From assembly GCA_963706885.1 (NCBI GenBank), contig CAVPNX010000025.1:191209-255208 (forward strand): DNA of 64,000 bases, written 5' to 3'. Positions 35,279 through 43,960 of this stretch are shown here, piece by piece. The notes beneath the pieces were generated by a model. The model did not search any database, was not told the origin of the DNA, and worked only from the letters and a program-made list of their open reading frames with translations. Every line of letters begins with the position of its first letter. The stretch's first letter is position 1. A program made the position numbers and the translations under genes. Origin of the DNA: Prado023 sp963706885. Lineage in GTDB: Bacteria > Actinomycetota > Actinomycetes > S36-B12 > CAIYMF01.

Positions 35279-36158
35279 ATGTCCACGTCCACGCAGGTCG
35301 TCGTCGGGTACGACGGATCCCCCGACTCGCACGCGGCCCTGGACTGGGCTGTGCGCGAGGCCGCATCCCGGCACCTCGGTGTCCGGATCGTCCACTGCGA
35401 ACCGGACATGGCGGCCTTCGATGCGGCGGCCGCGTCGATGTCCGGGGCACCCGTGCTGGCCACGACACTGCCCCACGAGGGCCAGACAGTGGTGGGGCGG
35501 GCTGCCGAGGTCGTGACCGCGGCCGGGGTCCCCGTGGCGACCGTGGTGACCTCGGGGGCGCCCGCCAGTGTCCTGGTCGAGCAGAGCAGGACCGCGGTCA
35601 TGGTCGTGATCGGATCCCGGGGTCACGGGTCGATCTCCTCGGCGATCCTCGGGTCGACGGTGTCCCACGTGGCCTCCCATGCCCACTGCCCGGTCATCGT
35701 CGTCCGGGCCCAGGGTGTGCCCGACGGGCCGGTGGTGGTGGGGGTGGACGGCTCCCCGGGGTCCGAGGAGGTGGTCGGGTGGGCCATCGACCATGCCTCG
35801 CGCCACGGCCTGGCGTTGGAGGTCCTGCACTCCTACGCGATCCCGGTCTACCCGGGCGTGGTGCCCTACGTCCCGCCGGTGGAGATCACCGAGGCCACGG
35901 CCGGCTTCGAGCAGCGCGTGACCGCCGAGGTCCTGGCCGGATGGCGGGAGAAGTACCCCGACGTCGCAGGTCACCACGAACGTCGCCCACGGGCGCCCGG
36001 GCCCCGCGCTGGTCGAGGCCACAGGCCGCGCCAGCCTCACGGTGGTGGGCTCCCGTGGCCGGGGGGCGTTCCTCGGGATGCTTCTGGGCTCCACGAGCCA
36101 GTCGCTGCTGCACCACGCGAACGGTTCGGTGGCCGTCCTGCGCCACCACGCGCACTGA
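35279..36158 (+). CDS. Tandem universal stress protein (frameshifted)
   Basis: A protein with two UspA domains. The first runs VVVGYDGSPDSHAALDWA to VVIGSRGHGSISSAILGSTVSHVASHAHCPVIVV (ATP loop G-x2-G-x9-GS). The second runs VVVGVDGSPGSEEVVGWA to VVGSRGRGAFLGMLLGSTSQSLLHHA in another frame. An extra G at about 35966 (GACGTCGCAG) breaks the frame after REKYPDV; removing it restores the ATP loop and the stop at 36158. Length is 3n+1. ATG 35279 has GAGGAGG ten bases upstream. In actinobacteria such proteins respond to hypoxia, which would fit the neighbouring anaerobic genes (inference). Confidence 0.88.
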
Positions 36159-36203
36159 CCGGACGCCCGGGTGCGGGCGCCCCGGGTGTGGCCCGAGGGC
36201 GGG

Positions 36204-37268
36204 TCAGCCGGTGACCGTCCAGGTGTCCCGGCCGGAGAGCAGGGTGGCCAGGTCCCCGCGCCCCTTGGCGGTCGCACGCTCCAGCTGGTCGGCCAGCAGG
36301 TGGTCGTAGACCGGCCTGCGCACGTCGCGGAAGACCCCGATGGCGGTGTTCTCCAAGGTGTTGAAGTCCGCCAGTCGGGACAGGGCGAAGGCTGTGGAGG
36401 GCTCCGCGGCGTGCGCGTCGTGCACCCACAGGCAGTCGCCGTCGCAGTCGGCCACGTCCTCCACCACGTGCAGGACGCCGTCGTCGCGGCGGGCGACGCC
36501 CTTCTGGCCGTTGGCGCCGAAGCGGATGGGCTTGCCGTGCTCGAGGCGGATCAGGTTGTCGTCGCGGACGTCGGAGTCCTTGAGCGGCTCCCAGGCGCCG
36601 TCGTTGAAGATGTTGCAGTTCTGGTAGATCTCGACCAGCGCCGAGCCCTCATGGGCCGCGGCCTGGCGCAGCACCTCGGTGAGGTGCTTGCGGTCGGAGT
36701 CGATGGTGCGGGCGACGAAGGATGCCTCCGCGCCCAGGGCCACCGAGATCGGGTTGAACGGGTAGTCGATCGACCCCATCGGGGTGGACTTGGTGACCTT
36801 GCCGGCCTCCGAGGTCGGTGAGTACTGACCCTTGGTCAGGCCGTAGATCCGGTTGTTGAACAGCAGGATCTTGAGGTTGACGTTCCGGCGCAGCGCATGC
36901 AGGAAGTGGTTGGCGCCGATGCTCAGGGCGTCGCCGTCACCGGTCACGACCCACACCGAGAGGTCCGGCCGGGACGTGGACAGCCCGGTGGCGATCGCCG
37001 GTGCGCGGCCGTGGATCGAGTGCATCCCGTAGGTGTCGACGTAGTACGGGAAGCGCGACGAGCAGCCGATCCCGGAGATGAACACGATGTTCTCGCGGCG
37101 CACCCCCAGCTCGGGCAGGAACGACTGCACCGCGGCCAGGATCGCGTAGTCCCCGCAACCGGGGCACCAGCGGACCTCCTGGTCACTCTTGAAGTCCTTG
37201 GCCGACTGCGGGGAGTCGGCCTTGGGGACCAGGCGCAGCGCCGCGGATGTGGACAGGTCGGTGGTCAC
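36204..37268 (-). CDS. korB: 2-oxoglutarate:ferredoxin oxidoreductase subunit beta
   Basis: The ThDP and [4Fe-4S]-binding subunit of a two-subunit 2-oxoacid:ferredoxin oxidoreductase. 354 residues. Cluster ligands appear as WCPGCGDY, GIGCSSR and EIYQNCNIFND; the ThDP motif is GDGDALSIG followed by FNNRIYGLTKGQYSPTS. The end is extended by about 60 residues, as in mycobacterial KorB. It oxidises 2-oxoglutarate to succinyl-CoA while reducing ferredoxin, bypassing 2-oxoglutarate dehydrogenase. GTG 37268 overlaps the korA stop by 4 bases. Confidence 0.93.
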   Translation of the reverse strand: MTTDLSTSAALRLVPKADSPQSAKDFKSDQEVRWCPGCGDYAILAAVQSFLPELGVRRENIVFISGIGCSSRFPYYVDTYGMHSIHGRAPAIATGLSTSRPDLSVWVVTGDGDALSIGANHFLHALRRNVNLKILLFNNRIYGLTKGQYSPTSEAGKVTKSTPMGSIDYPFNPISVALGAEASFVARTIDSDRKHLTEVLRQAAAHEGSALVEIYQNCNIFNDGAWEPLKDSDVRDDNLIRLEHGKPIRFGANGQKGVARRDDGVLHVVEDVADCDGDCLWVHDAHAAEPSTAFALSRLADFNTLENTAIGVFRDVRRPVYDHLLADQLERATAKGRGDLATLLSGRDTWTVTG

Positions 37269-39118
37269 AGCATCTCCCTGATCTGGTCGGCCAGCTCGGT
37301 GGCCTTGAACGGCAGGCCACGGACCTGGTTGTAGCCCTGGGCGTCGACCAGGTACTTCGCGCGGATCAGCAGGCTGAGCTGACCGAGGTTCATCTCCGGG
37401 ATGAGCACCCGGTCGTAGGCGCGCAGGACGTCGCCGGTGTTGGCGGGGAACGGGTTGAGGTGGCGCAGGTGGGCGCGGGCGACCCTGCCGCCCTCAGCGC
37501 GGATGATGCCGCAGGCCGCGCCGATCGGGCCATGGGTGGAGCCCCACCCCAGGACCAGCACGCGGGCGTCGCCGTCGGGATCGTCGACCTCCAGCGGGGC
37601 GATGGTGCGTGCGATCCCGTCGACCTTCGCCTGTCGGGTGCGCACCATGAAGTCGTGGTTGTCCGGGTCGTAGCTGATGACCCCCGAGCCGTCGGCCTTC
37701 TCGATCCCGCCGATCCGGTGCTCGAGGCCGGGCGTGCCGGGGATCGCCCACGGCCGGGCCAGCGTCTCGGGGTCCCGCAGGAAGGGCCAGTAGACCTCGG
37801 TGCCGTCGTCGAGTGTGTGGTTCGGCGCCGTGGCGAACTCCACGTGCAGGTCCGGCAGGGTCGCGACGTCGGGCACCCGCCAGGGTTCCGAGCCGTTGGC
37901 CAGGTAGCCGTCGGAGAGCAGCATGACCGGGGTCCGGTAGGTCAGGGCGATCCGGGCTGCCTCGATGGCGGTGTCGAAGCAGTCGCTCGGCGACTGCGGT
38001 GCCACGATCGGCACGGGGGCCTCGCCGTTGCGCCCGAACATCGCCTGGAGCAGGTCGGCCTGCTCGGTCTTGGTGGGCAGGCCGGTGGACGGGCCGCCGC
38101 GCTGGACGTCGATGACGATCAGCGGCAGTTCGACGGCCATCGCCAGGCCGATCGTCTCGGACTTCAGCGCGATCCCCGGGCCGGAGGTGGTGGTGACGGC
38201 CAGGGAGCCGCCGTAGGCCGCGCCGAGGGCCGCGCCGATGCCGGCGATCTCGTCCTCGAGCTGCAGCGTGCGCACGCCGAACTCCTTGTGCCGGCTCAGC
38301 TCGTGGAGGATGTCGCTGGCCGGGGTGATGGGGTAGGAGCCCAGGAACAGCGGCAGCCCGGACAGCTCGGACGCGGCGATCAACCCGTACGACAGTGCGG
38401 TGTTGCCGGTGATGTTGCGGTACACGCCGGGGGGCATGACCGCCGGGCTGACCTCGTAGTGGACCGCGAAGTCCTCGGTGGTCTCCCCGTAGGCCCAGCC
38501 GGCGTCGAAGGCGGCGAGGTTCGCAGCCAGGATCTCGGGCTTGCGGCCGAACTTGGCCCTGAGGAAGTCCTTGGTCCCCTCGGTCCCTCGGGAGTACAGC
38601 CAGCTGAGCAGGCCGAGGGCGAACATGTTCTTCGCGCGCTCGGCCTCCTTCTTGGTGATGGCGAACCCCTTGAGCGCCTCGACGGTGAGGGTGGTGAGGC
38701 TCACCGAGTGGACGGCGAAGGACTCGAGGCTGTCATCGGTGAGCGGGTCGGTCGTGTACCCGACCTTCTCCACCGCGCGCTTGGTGAACTCGTCGCTGTT
38801 GATGATCAGGTGCCCACCGCGGCGGACGTGGTGCAGGTTGCTCTTCAGGGCGGCGGGGTTCATGGCGATCAGGACGTCGGCGGCGTCGCCCGGGGTCTGG
38901 ATGGCGTGGTCGGCGAACTGCAGCTGGAAGGCGCTGACGCCATGCACCGTGCCGGCTGGTGCCCGGATCTCGGCCGGGAAGTCCGGCAACGTGGACAGGT
39001 CATTGCCGAACGAGGCCGTCTCGTGGGTGAACCGGTCGCCGGTGAGCTGCATGCCGTCACCGGAGTCGCCGGCGAAGCGGATGATGACCTTCTCGAGCGG
39101 GACTACCGGCTTGCTCAC
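37265..39118 (-). CDS. korA: 2-oxoglutarate:ferredoxin oxidoreductase subunit alpha (gamma-alpha fusion)
   Basis: The large subunit of KorAB, 617 residues. The N-terminal gamma domain has IIRFAGDSGDGMQLTGD and the Asn-Pro motif in LIAMNPAALKSNLHHVRRGG; the alpha domain has LPLFLGSYPITPASDILHELS, the YPITP motif that binds substrate, then GPGIALKSETIGLA. Size and order match KorA of mycobacteria. It starts with GTG at 39118. It is transcribed divergently from the NuoB/C/I-like module across 196 bases, the most telling part of its context, since KorAB needs an electron acceptor. Confidence 0.93.
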   Translation of the reverse strand: MSKPVVPLEKVIIRFAGDSGDGMQLTGDRFTHETASFGNDLSTLPDFPAEIRAPAGTVHGVSAFQLQFADHAIQTPGDAADVLIAMNPAALKSNLHHVRRGGHLIINSDEFTKRAVEKVGYTTDPLTDDSLESFAVHSVSLTTLTVEALKGFAITKKEAERAKNMFALGLLSWLYSRGTEGTKDFLRAKFGRKPEILAANLAAFDAGWAYGETTEDFAVHYEVSPAVMPPGVYRNITGNTALSYGLIAASELSGLPLFLGSYPITPASDILHELSRHKEFGVRTLQLEDEIAGIGAALGAAYGGSLAVTTTSGPGIALKSETIGLAMAVELPLIVIDVQRGGPSTGLPTKTEQADLLQAMFGRNGEAPVPIVAPQSPSDCFDTAIEAARIALTYRTPVMLLSDGYLANGSEPWRVPDVATLPDLHVEFATAPNHTLDDGTEVYWPFLRDPETLARPWAIPGTPGLEHRIGGIEKADGSGVISYDPDNHDFMVRTRQAKVDGIARTIAPLEVDDPDGDARVLVLGWGSTHGPIGAACGIIRAEGGRVARAHLRHLNPFPANTGDVLRAYDRVLIPEMNLGQLSLLIRAKYLVDAQGYNQVRGLPFKATELADQIREML

Positions 39119-39302
39119 GTTCCGCGCCTCTCGTGACCCGGGGCCTGGCGACCGCGCTTAGGGTGACCTTCGACCCTCCATTCTGTCCCATGATCGACGG
39201 TGCCGCGTCACGTCCGCGCCGTGTTGCCCGCGGAGCCTGGCGGGCGCGGGGTGGGGGCGGGCGGCCCGCGCGGGGTGGGGGACGGCCCGGGGCCTGAGGG
39301 CC

Positions 39303-39315
39303 TAGCCTTGACCCG
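39303..39315 (+). promoter_or_regulatory. Leaderless promoter of the NuoB-like gene
   Basis: TAGCCT (39303-39308) lies 6 nt before the GTG at 39315, with no RBS between. The intergenic region is shared with korA on the other strand. Confidence 0.45.
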
Positions 39316-39758
39316 TGGTCGGCGCAGCGGTCGAGCGCCGCTGGGTCCAGGTCGGCTCCCAGCGGGTGTCCCTGCACGTCGTGGAGCTGGGCCTGGCCTG
39401 CTGCGGGATCGAGGTCCGCGAGGCGCGTCGCGCCGCTGAGGTGCTGGGGGCGGTGGGCGAGCTGGAAGCGGCCGGGGGGATCGATGCTCCGGTGGACGTC
39501 CACGTCCTGGTGGTCGCCGGGACCGTCACGGCCCGCCTGGCCCCCGGCCTCGTCGAGGCGTTCGCCGCCCTCCCCGAGCCCCGTGCCGTGCTGGCGTTCG
39601 GGGCGTGTGCGGCGACGGGTGGGCCCTACTGGGACTCGTACAGCGTCCTGCCGGGCGCCGCTGAGGTGGTGCCGGTCGATGTCTGGGTGCCCGGCTGCCC
39701 ACCTCGGCCCGAGGACCTCGTCGCCGGTCTGGTGGAGGTGCTGCGTGCGCGTCCATGA
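39315..39758 (+). CDS. NuoB-like iron-sulfur subunit of a small complex-I-like module
   Basis: A 147-residue relative of NuoB and of group 4 hydrogenase small subunits. All N2 ligands are kept: the pair in GLACCGIEV, the cysteine in AFGACAATGGPY and that in VPGCPPRPEDL. It differs clearly from the nuoB at 14438, so it is an old paralogue. It heads a three-gene unit with a NuoC-like and a NuoI-like gene and faces korAB. No NuoD/hydrogenase large subunit or membrane subunit is next to it. It may carry electrons from ferredoxin into the respiratory chain (inference). Confidence 0.85.
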   Translation: MVGAAVERRWVQVGSQRVSLHVVELGLACCGIEVREARRAAEVLGAVGELEAAGGIDAPVDVHVLVVAGTVTARLAPGLVEAFAALPEPRAVLAFGACAATGGPYWDSYSVLPGAAEVVPVDVWVPGCPPRPEDLVAGLVEVLRARP

Positions 39759-40234
39759 GCACCGGGTGGAGGCTGTCCAGTGGCGGGCGCACTGCGCCGC
39801 GCGGGCGGCCGCCGGGGCGGCGATGCTGGACATGCTGACCGCGGTCGATGACCCGGAGGAGGGTCGGATCGAGGTGGTGGCCCACCTCGTCGACGTCCCG
39901 GGCCGTGCAGCGGCACCTGGTGTGGACGCTGGTGGATCGCGCCGACCCGGTGCTCGACTCGCTCGTCGACGTCTACCCGGGGGCCGCCTGGCACGAGCGC
40001 GAGGTCCGGGAGATGTTCGGTGTCCGGTTCGTGGGCAACCCGGACCTCCGGCCCCTGCTGACCACGGGGGAGATGGGGTACCCGCTGCGCCGTACGACCC
40101 CCCTGCCGGCCCGGATCACCACCCCGTGGCCGGGGGCCGTCGAGCCCTCGGACCGGCCCGCGGGTGACCGCACCGCGGCCCGTCCGCGTACCCGACCGGG
40201 CCCGCCCGGTGTCCCAGCGCAGTGGTTGTCGTGA
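39745..40234 (+). CDS. NuoC-like subunit (frameshifted)
   Basis: A roughly 163-codon NuoC/HycE-N-terminal-like protein. The first frame starts at GTG 39745, inside the previous gene, and reads HRVEAVQWRAHCAARAAAG to VVAHLVDV. An extra C in GTCCCGGG (39897-39899) shifts the frame; the second part reads RAVQRHLVWTLVDRADPVLDSLVDVYPG then AAWHEREVREMFGVRFVGNPDL, of which HEREVREMFG is the NuoC signature. Length is 3n+1. The 14-base overlap with the upstream gene indicates coupling. An ATG at 39755 in a different frame hits a stop quickly and was rejected. Confidence 0.82.
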
Positions 40235-40539
40235 GCGGGCACGCGCGCATCGCGCTGGTCGCGGGCAACTGCACGTCCTGCATGCTGTGCGTGCGGGAGT
40301 GCCCCACGTGGTGCATCTCACTGGAGGCCCACCAGGAGCTCGTCGGGGACCCCGGGGCACGGCGGCCGCGGACCGTCAACGTGCTCGATGAGTTCCGGAT
40401 CGACTGGGGCCTGTGCATGTACTGCGGCATCTGCGTCGAGGTCTGCCCCTTCGACGCCCTCGCGTGGCGCGCGGACCCCGTCGCGCCGGAATCGGCGCCC
40501 ACCGCGTTGCGGCACGGGATCGACCAGCTCGAGGGCTGA
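40231..40539 (+). CDS. NuoI-like 2x[4Fe-4S] ferredoxin
   Basis: A 102-residue ferredoxin-like protein with two complete CxxCxxCxxxCP motifs: CTSCMLCVRECP and CMYCGICVEVCP. The spacer NVLDEFRIDWGLCMYCGIC resembles NuoI-type subunits of second, NuoEFG-less complex-I clusters of actinobacteria as I remember them. GTG 40231 overlaps the NuoC-like stop as GTGA. It would link ferredoxin to the N2 cluster of the NuoB-like subunit. A long hairpin follows it. Confidence 0.87.
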   Translation: MSGHARIALVAGNCTSCMLCVRECPTWCISLEAHQELVGDPGARRPRTVNVLDEFRIDWGLCMYCGICVEVCPFDALAWRADPVAPESAPTALRHGIDQLEG

Positions 40540-40550
40540 GTCTCAGCACG

Positions 40551-40593
40551 GTGTGTACGGAATCGACCATCTGATCGTCGTTTCCGTGCACAC
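40551..40593. terminator. Long hairpin between convergent genes
   Basis: GTGTGTACGGAATCGAC (40551-40567) and GTCGTTTCCGTGCACAC (40577-40593) form 17-bp arms with two mismatches and a 9-nt loop. It sits between the NuoI-like and HAD genes, so it can serve as a bidirectional terminator. It is less GC-rich than other terminators here. Confidence 0.55.
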
Positions 40594-40611
40594 GGACGTC
40601 AGCCGAGCAGC

Positions 40612-41277
40612 TCAGGGCGTCAGCTGGGCCAGCAGCTCCGCGGGTGAGGCCGCCAGCGCGTCCGCCCCGGCCGCCGTGAGCTCCCGGTCGTCGCCGTACC
40701 CCCACAGCACCCCGATGCTGCCCACCCCGACCGCGACCGCCCCGTGTACGTCGTGGCTGCGGTCGCCGATCATGACGGTCCCGTCGGTCGGCCGCCCCAG
40801 CCGGGCCAGGGCCTCGGTGATGATCTCGGACTTCGCGGTGCGCCGGCCGTCGAGCTCCGAGCCGACGACCGTGGCGAAGTACCCGGTCAGGGCGAAGTGC
40901 TCCAGGATCGAGCCGGCGTAGACCTCCGCCTTCGAGGTCGCGACCGCCAGGGTCCGGCCGGCGGACCGAAGGCCGTCCAGGAGCTCGGGGATGCCGTCGT
41001 AGACGGAGTTGTTGTACTGCCCGTCGGTGGCGTAGTGCTCGCGGTAGGCCGCGATCGCCACGGTCACCTCAGCCGGATCGAACCCACAGAGGTCCCGGAA
41101 CGAGTCGAGCAGGGGTGGGCCGATGAACCGATCCAGCGTCGCGTCGTCGGGGACGGGCCTGCCCATGGTCGCCAGGGCGTAGCGCACCGAGCTGATGATC
41201 CCCGGACCCGACGCCGTCAGCGTGCCATCGAGGTCGAACAGGACGGGGTCGGCGTCGGCGAACCGACCGGCCCTCAC
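40612..41277 (-). CDS. HAD-superfamily phosphatase (phosphoglycolate phosphatase-like)
   Basis: A 221-residue haloacid dehalogenase-type hydrolase. Motif I with the nucleophile and acid/base aspartates is VLFDLDGTLTASGPGI; motif II is VATSKAEV; the lysine of motif III is in RTAKSEII; motif IV is VMIGDRSHDVHGA. The cap between them is helical, as in the Gph class. Likely substrates are phosphoglycolate or similar small phosphoesters, but the class is promiscuous. GTG 41277 overlaps the yajQ stop (GTGA). Confidence 0.85.
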   Translation of the reverse strand: MRAGRFADADPVLFDLDGTLTASGPGIISSVRYALATMGRPVPDDATLDRFIGPPLLDSFRDLCGFDPAEVTVAIAAYREHYATDGQYNNSVYDGIPELLDGLRSAGRTLAVATSKAEVYAGSILEHFALTGYFATVVGSELDGRRTAKSEIITEALARLGRPTDGTVMIGDRSHDVHGAVAVGVGSIGVLWGYGDDRELTAAGADALAASPAELLAQLTP

Positions 41278-41771
41278 CGGTAGTTGACGAACTGGACTGC
41301 GAAGTCGAGGTCCGCCTCACGCACCAGCTGCTGCACCGCCTGCAGGTCATCGCGACTCTTCGAGCTGACGCGCAGCTCGTCGCCCATGACCTGGGACTTC
41401 ACGCCCTTCGGGCCTGAGTCGCGGATCATCTTGTTGAGCTTGCTGGCCTGCTCCTTGGAGATGCCGGCCTTCAGCGCGCAGAGGATCTTGGTCTCCTTGC
41501 CGGACTGGCGCGGCTCCCCGGCGTCGAGGGCTTTGAGCGACACCTGGCGCTTGACCAGCTTGTCCTTGAGCACGTCGAGGGCGGCCTTGCAGCGCTCCTC
41601 GGTGCTGGACGTGATCTCGATTCCGTCCTCGCCACGCCAGGCGATGGTCGTCTGCGTGTTCTTGAAGTCGAAGCGTGTGGCCACCTCCTTGGCGGCCTGG
41701 TTGAGGGCGTTGTCGACCTCCTGGTGGTCGACCTTGCTGACGATGTCGAAGCTGCTGTCTGCCATGGACAT
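41274..41771 (-). CDS. YajQ family cyclic-di-GMP-binding protein
   Basis: A 165-residue YajQ/UPF0234 protein. It opens SSFDIVSKVDHQEVDNALNQA, then RFDFKNTQTTIAW, then KILCALKAGISKEQASKLNKMIRDSG and ends DLDFAVQFVNYR; these are the standard blocks. Related proteins bind cyclic-di-GMP or RNA; the role here is unknown. Two starts are possible, ATG 41771 (MSMADSS) and ATG 41765. The first overlaps the stop of the HNH gene by one base and has GGGGAG 8 nt upstream, so I prefer it. Confidence 0.9.
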   Translation of the reverse strand: MSMADSSFDIVSKVDHQEVDNALNQAAKEVATRFDFKNTQTTIAWRGEDGIEITSSTEERCKAALDVLKDKLVKRQVSLKALDAGEPRQSGKETKILCALKAGISKEQASKLNKMIRDSGPKGVKSQVMGDELRVSSKSRDDLQAVQQLVREADLDFAVQFVNYR

Positions 41772-43505
41772 CAGGGTAGCTCCCCGCCGCGGCGGGCACG
41801 GCCGTCGCTCGGGTGCCCCGGTGGTGCGCTGGTGGTGCGCTGGTGGCATTCGGGTGCGCCGCGACCAGTCGTCAGGGGCGGTTCCGGGCCGTCGGTGATC
41901 GTGATGCCGGCGGGCGTGCGCCAACGCCATCCCGGTGGAGTGCCGGCCGGGTCCCGGCTGCCGGGGCCGGCCGGCTCCGGGTCCGGTGGGGGTTCAGGGT
42001 CCAGCGCCCAGGGCGTGTGGGTCTTGAGGTTGTGGTGCCGGCGGCACAGCGGCCCGAGGTTGGCCGGGGTTGTCGGTCCGTGCGGCCATGGCACTGCATG
42101 GTCCAGGTCGCACCGCGTGGCCGGCTGGTGGCACCCGGGGAACCGGCAGCGAGGCTCGCGGGCCCGGATCAGGCGGGCGAGGGCGGCAGAGGGCACATAG
42201 CCCCGCGACCCGGTCGCGGTGATGGCACCGGCAGAGTCCGTGACCCACGCACGCCAGCGTCCGTCACAGGCCAACTCCCGAGCCACGGCGGGCGGGACGG
42301 GACCCAGTCCGGCAACCTCAGCCGGGTCCTCAGCCATGCCAAGGAGGGTCTCCAGGCTCACCACAACCTGGATCTCCGGCCGCGGCAGGTCGGGCGGGAG
42401 GCTGACCCCACGGACCAGCTCCACGTCGTCGCGGGAACCATCGGAGCCCTCGGGATCAGCACCACGGCGTGACTCCTCGGTGGGGGTTGCCCAGGCGCCC
42501 AGCAGCAGGTCGGTCAGGACGTCGGCCCGGAGCTGGTCGCGGGTGCGAGGCTCGGACGACCCGTCTGCGGCGGCGTCGGCCTGGAGCCCGGCGGCCAGGG
42601 CCGTGAGGCGGCGATGGATCCGGTGGGCCTCGACGTCGGCAATGTCGGCGACCAGCGTGGCCATGCCGTCGCCCGTCGGGTGGACTGTGACGCGGCGGGC
42701 GGAGAAGGCCCGGATGCGCGCCTGCTGGGCGGACTCCGGGCAGATGCGCAGGCGAGCCGCGCGGGCCGACCCGGCTGACCTCGGCCGAGTGGTACGGGCG
42801 GCGTCCGGTGGCCAGGCGGTGATGCACCCGGGTGCAGACCTCGGCGATGACTGCGTCCGCGTCCGGCGGTTCGAGATCGGCCACATGGTCGAGGACCAGA
42901 CGCCCCGCCCAGGCCGAGATCGCGCCCGACGCGATGAGGGCGACGAGCTGGGGGTGCTGCCCCAGCGCTCGCGCATGCCCGATCCGGTTGCCCATGGCCG
43001 GGATGGTCGAGCGCAGGGCGTGGGCGAGCTCCTCGCGGGCAGGGTCGTGGATCCGCTGGCGGTCGCCGGCGATCTCGAACGAGATCGGCTCCGGGCCGGC
43101 GGCCGAGACCAGGGCAGCGGCGCTTCGCGTGGCAAGCCACGAGGCGCAGGTGTCCCATGCCGCAGCTGTGACGACCTGGCAGGCACATGGCCAGCCGGGA
43201 GCGTGTCCCGGTGTGGGCCAGTCCGGCAGCATGCGGTCGCCGGAGTGGTCCACCGGGCAGGTACTGCCGGGCGGCAGGTCGGCCAGGGCGTTCACCAGGT
43301 GGGGGCCCGGGGCCAGCCACAGCAGTCGTCGCACGGGCTCGTGCAGGGTCGCCTCCCACCAGGACTCCTCGGTCCATGCGGGACGCTCGTCGAGCCACCA
43401 GGCACGCAGCAGTCCGGCCAGCCGGGCTTCGCGCCGCTCGTGGACGTCGCCGGGCGCGGTCACGTCGGGCGGGTCAGAGGGCCGGTCGGCCACGGTGACT
43501 CCCAT
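41771..43505 (-). CDS. DUF222/13E12-type HNH endonuclease protein (frameshifted)
   Basis: A member of the large actinobacterial DUF222-HNH family related to the REP13E12 repeat proteins. The N-terminal helical DUF222 part starts at MGVTVADR and runs through EELAHALRSTIPAMGNRIGHARALG. The C-terminal HNH nuclease has CRFPGCHQPATRCDLDHAVPWPHGPTTPANLGPLCRRHH (zinc CxxC and DH-N-H core). One extra base near 42771 (GGG in AGCCGGGTCGG on the coding strand) splits the gene; both frames join well and the length is 3n+1. A TAGGAT box lies at 43568-43563. Such genes occur in many copies and may be mobile. Its stop overlaps yajQ. Confidence 0.85.
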
Positions 43506-43562
43506 TGCTCCCCCCATCTGCGGCTCGCGAACGTCCACGACGCGCCTCGAACTGATGTTCGA

Positions 43563-43568
43563 ATCCTA
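43563..43568 (-). promoter_or_regulatory. -10 box of the HNH gene
   Basis: TAGGAT on the minus strand, 58 bases upstream of the start at 43505. The rest of the 257-base gap up to tRNA-Tyr shows only the tRNA promoter (TACGCT, about 43746-43751). Confidence 0.4.
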
Positions 43569-43762
43569 CCATCCCCGACCGCCTGCGCAACCCCGCGCGG
43601 CACGGGTGTGGACGGAGCAGGAACCGGCGGAGCCAGCTGGCAGCCCCGATCACCGGGTGAGGCCCCTGACGTGGTCGCCACGTCGGATGCCGGCCGCGGA
43701 CGCATGCGGTCGCTGGGTGGTTTGTCCCCGGCCCGTGGGCCCGGGTACGCTTGTCCGGCTAC

Positions 43763-43844
<82 letters not shown>

Positions 43845-43851
43845 CGCGCGA

Positions 43852-43886
43852 CCGAGGCGCCCCCGCACCACGTGGGGGCGCCTCGG
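43852..43886 (+). terminator. Terminator of tRNA-Tyr
   Basis: CCGAGGCGCCCCC and GGGGGCGCCTCGG form a perfect 13-bp stem with a 9-nt loop starting 8 bases after the tRNA, followed by TGTCTGTGT. Confidence 0.75.
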
Positions 43887-43960
43887 TGTCTGTGTCGGCG
43901 GGTCCGGGCAGGTGCAGGCGCCCGAGCGGGAACCCCGATCTGGTGGCAGGGTTGAGCATC

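Noticed and set aside
39755..39840. An ATG at 39755 as start of the NuoC-like gene (it overlaps the previous stop as ATGA)
   Set aside because: That frame hits a stop after about 28 codons. The GTG at 39745 reads into NuoC-like sequence.
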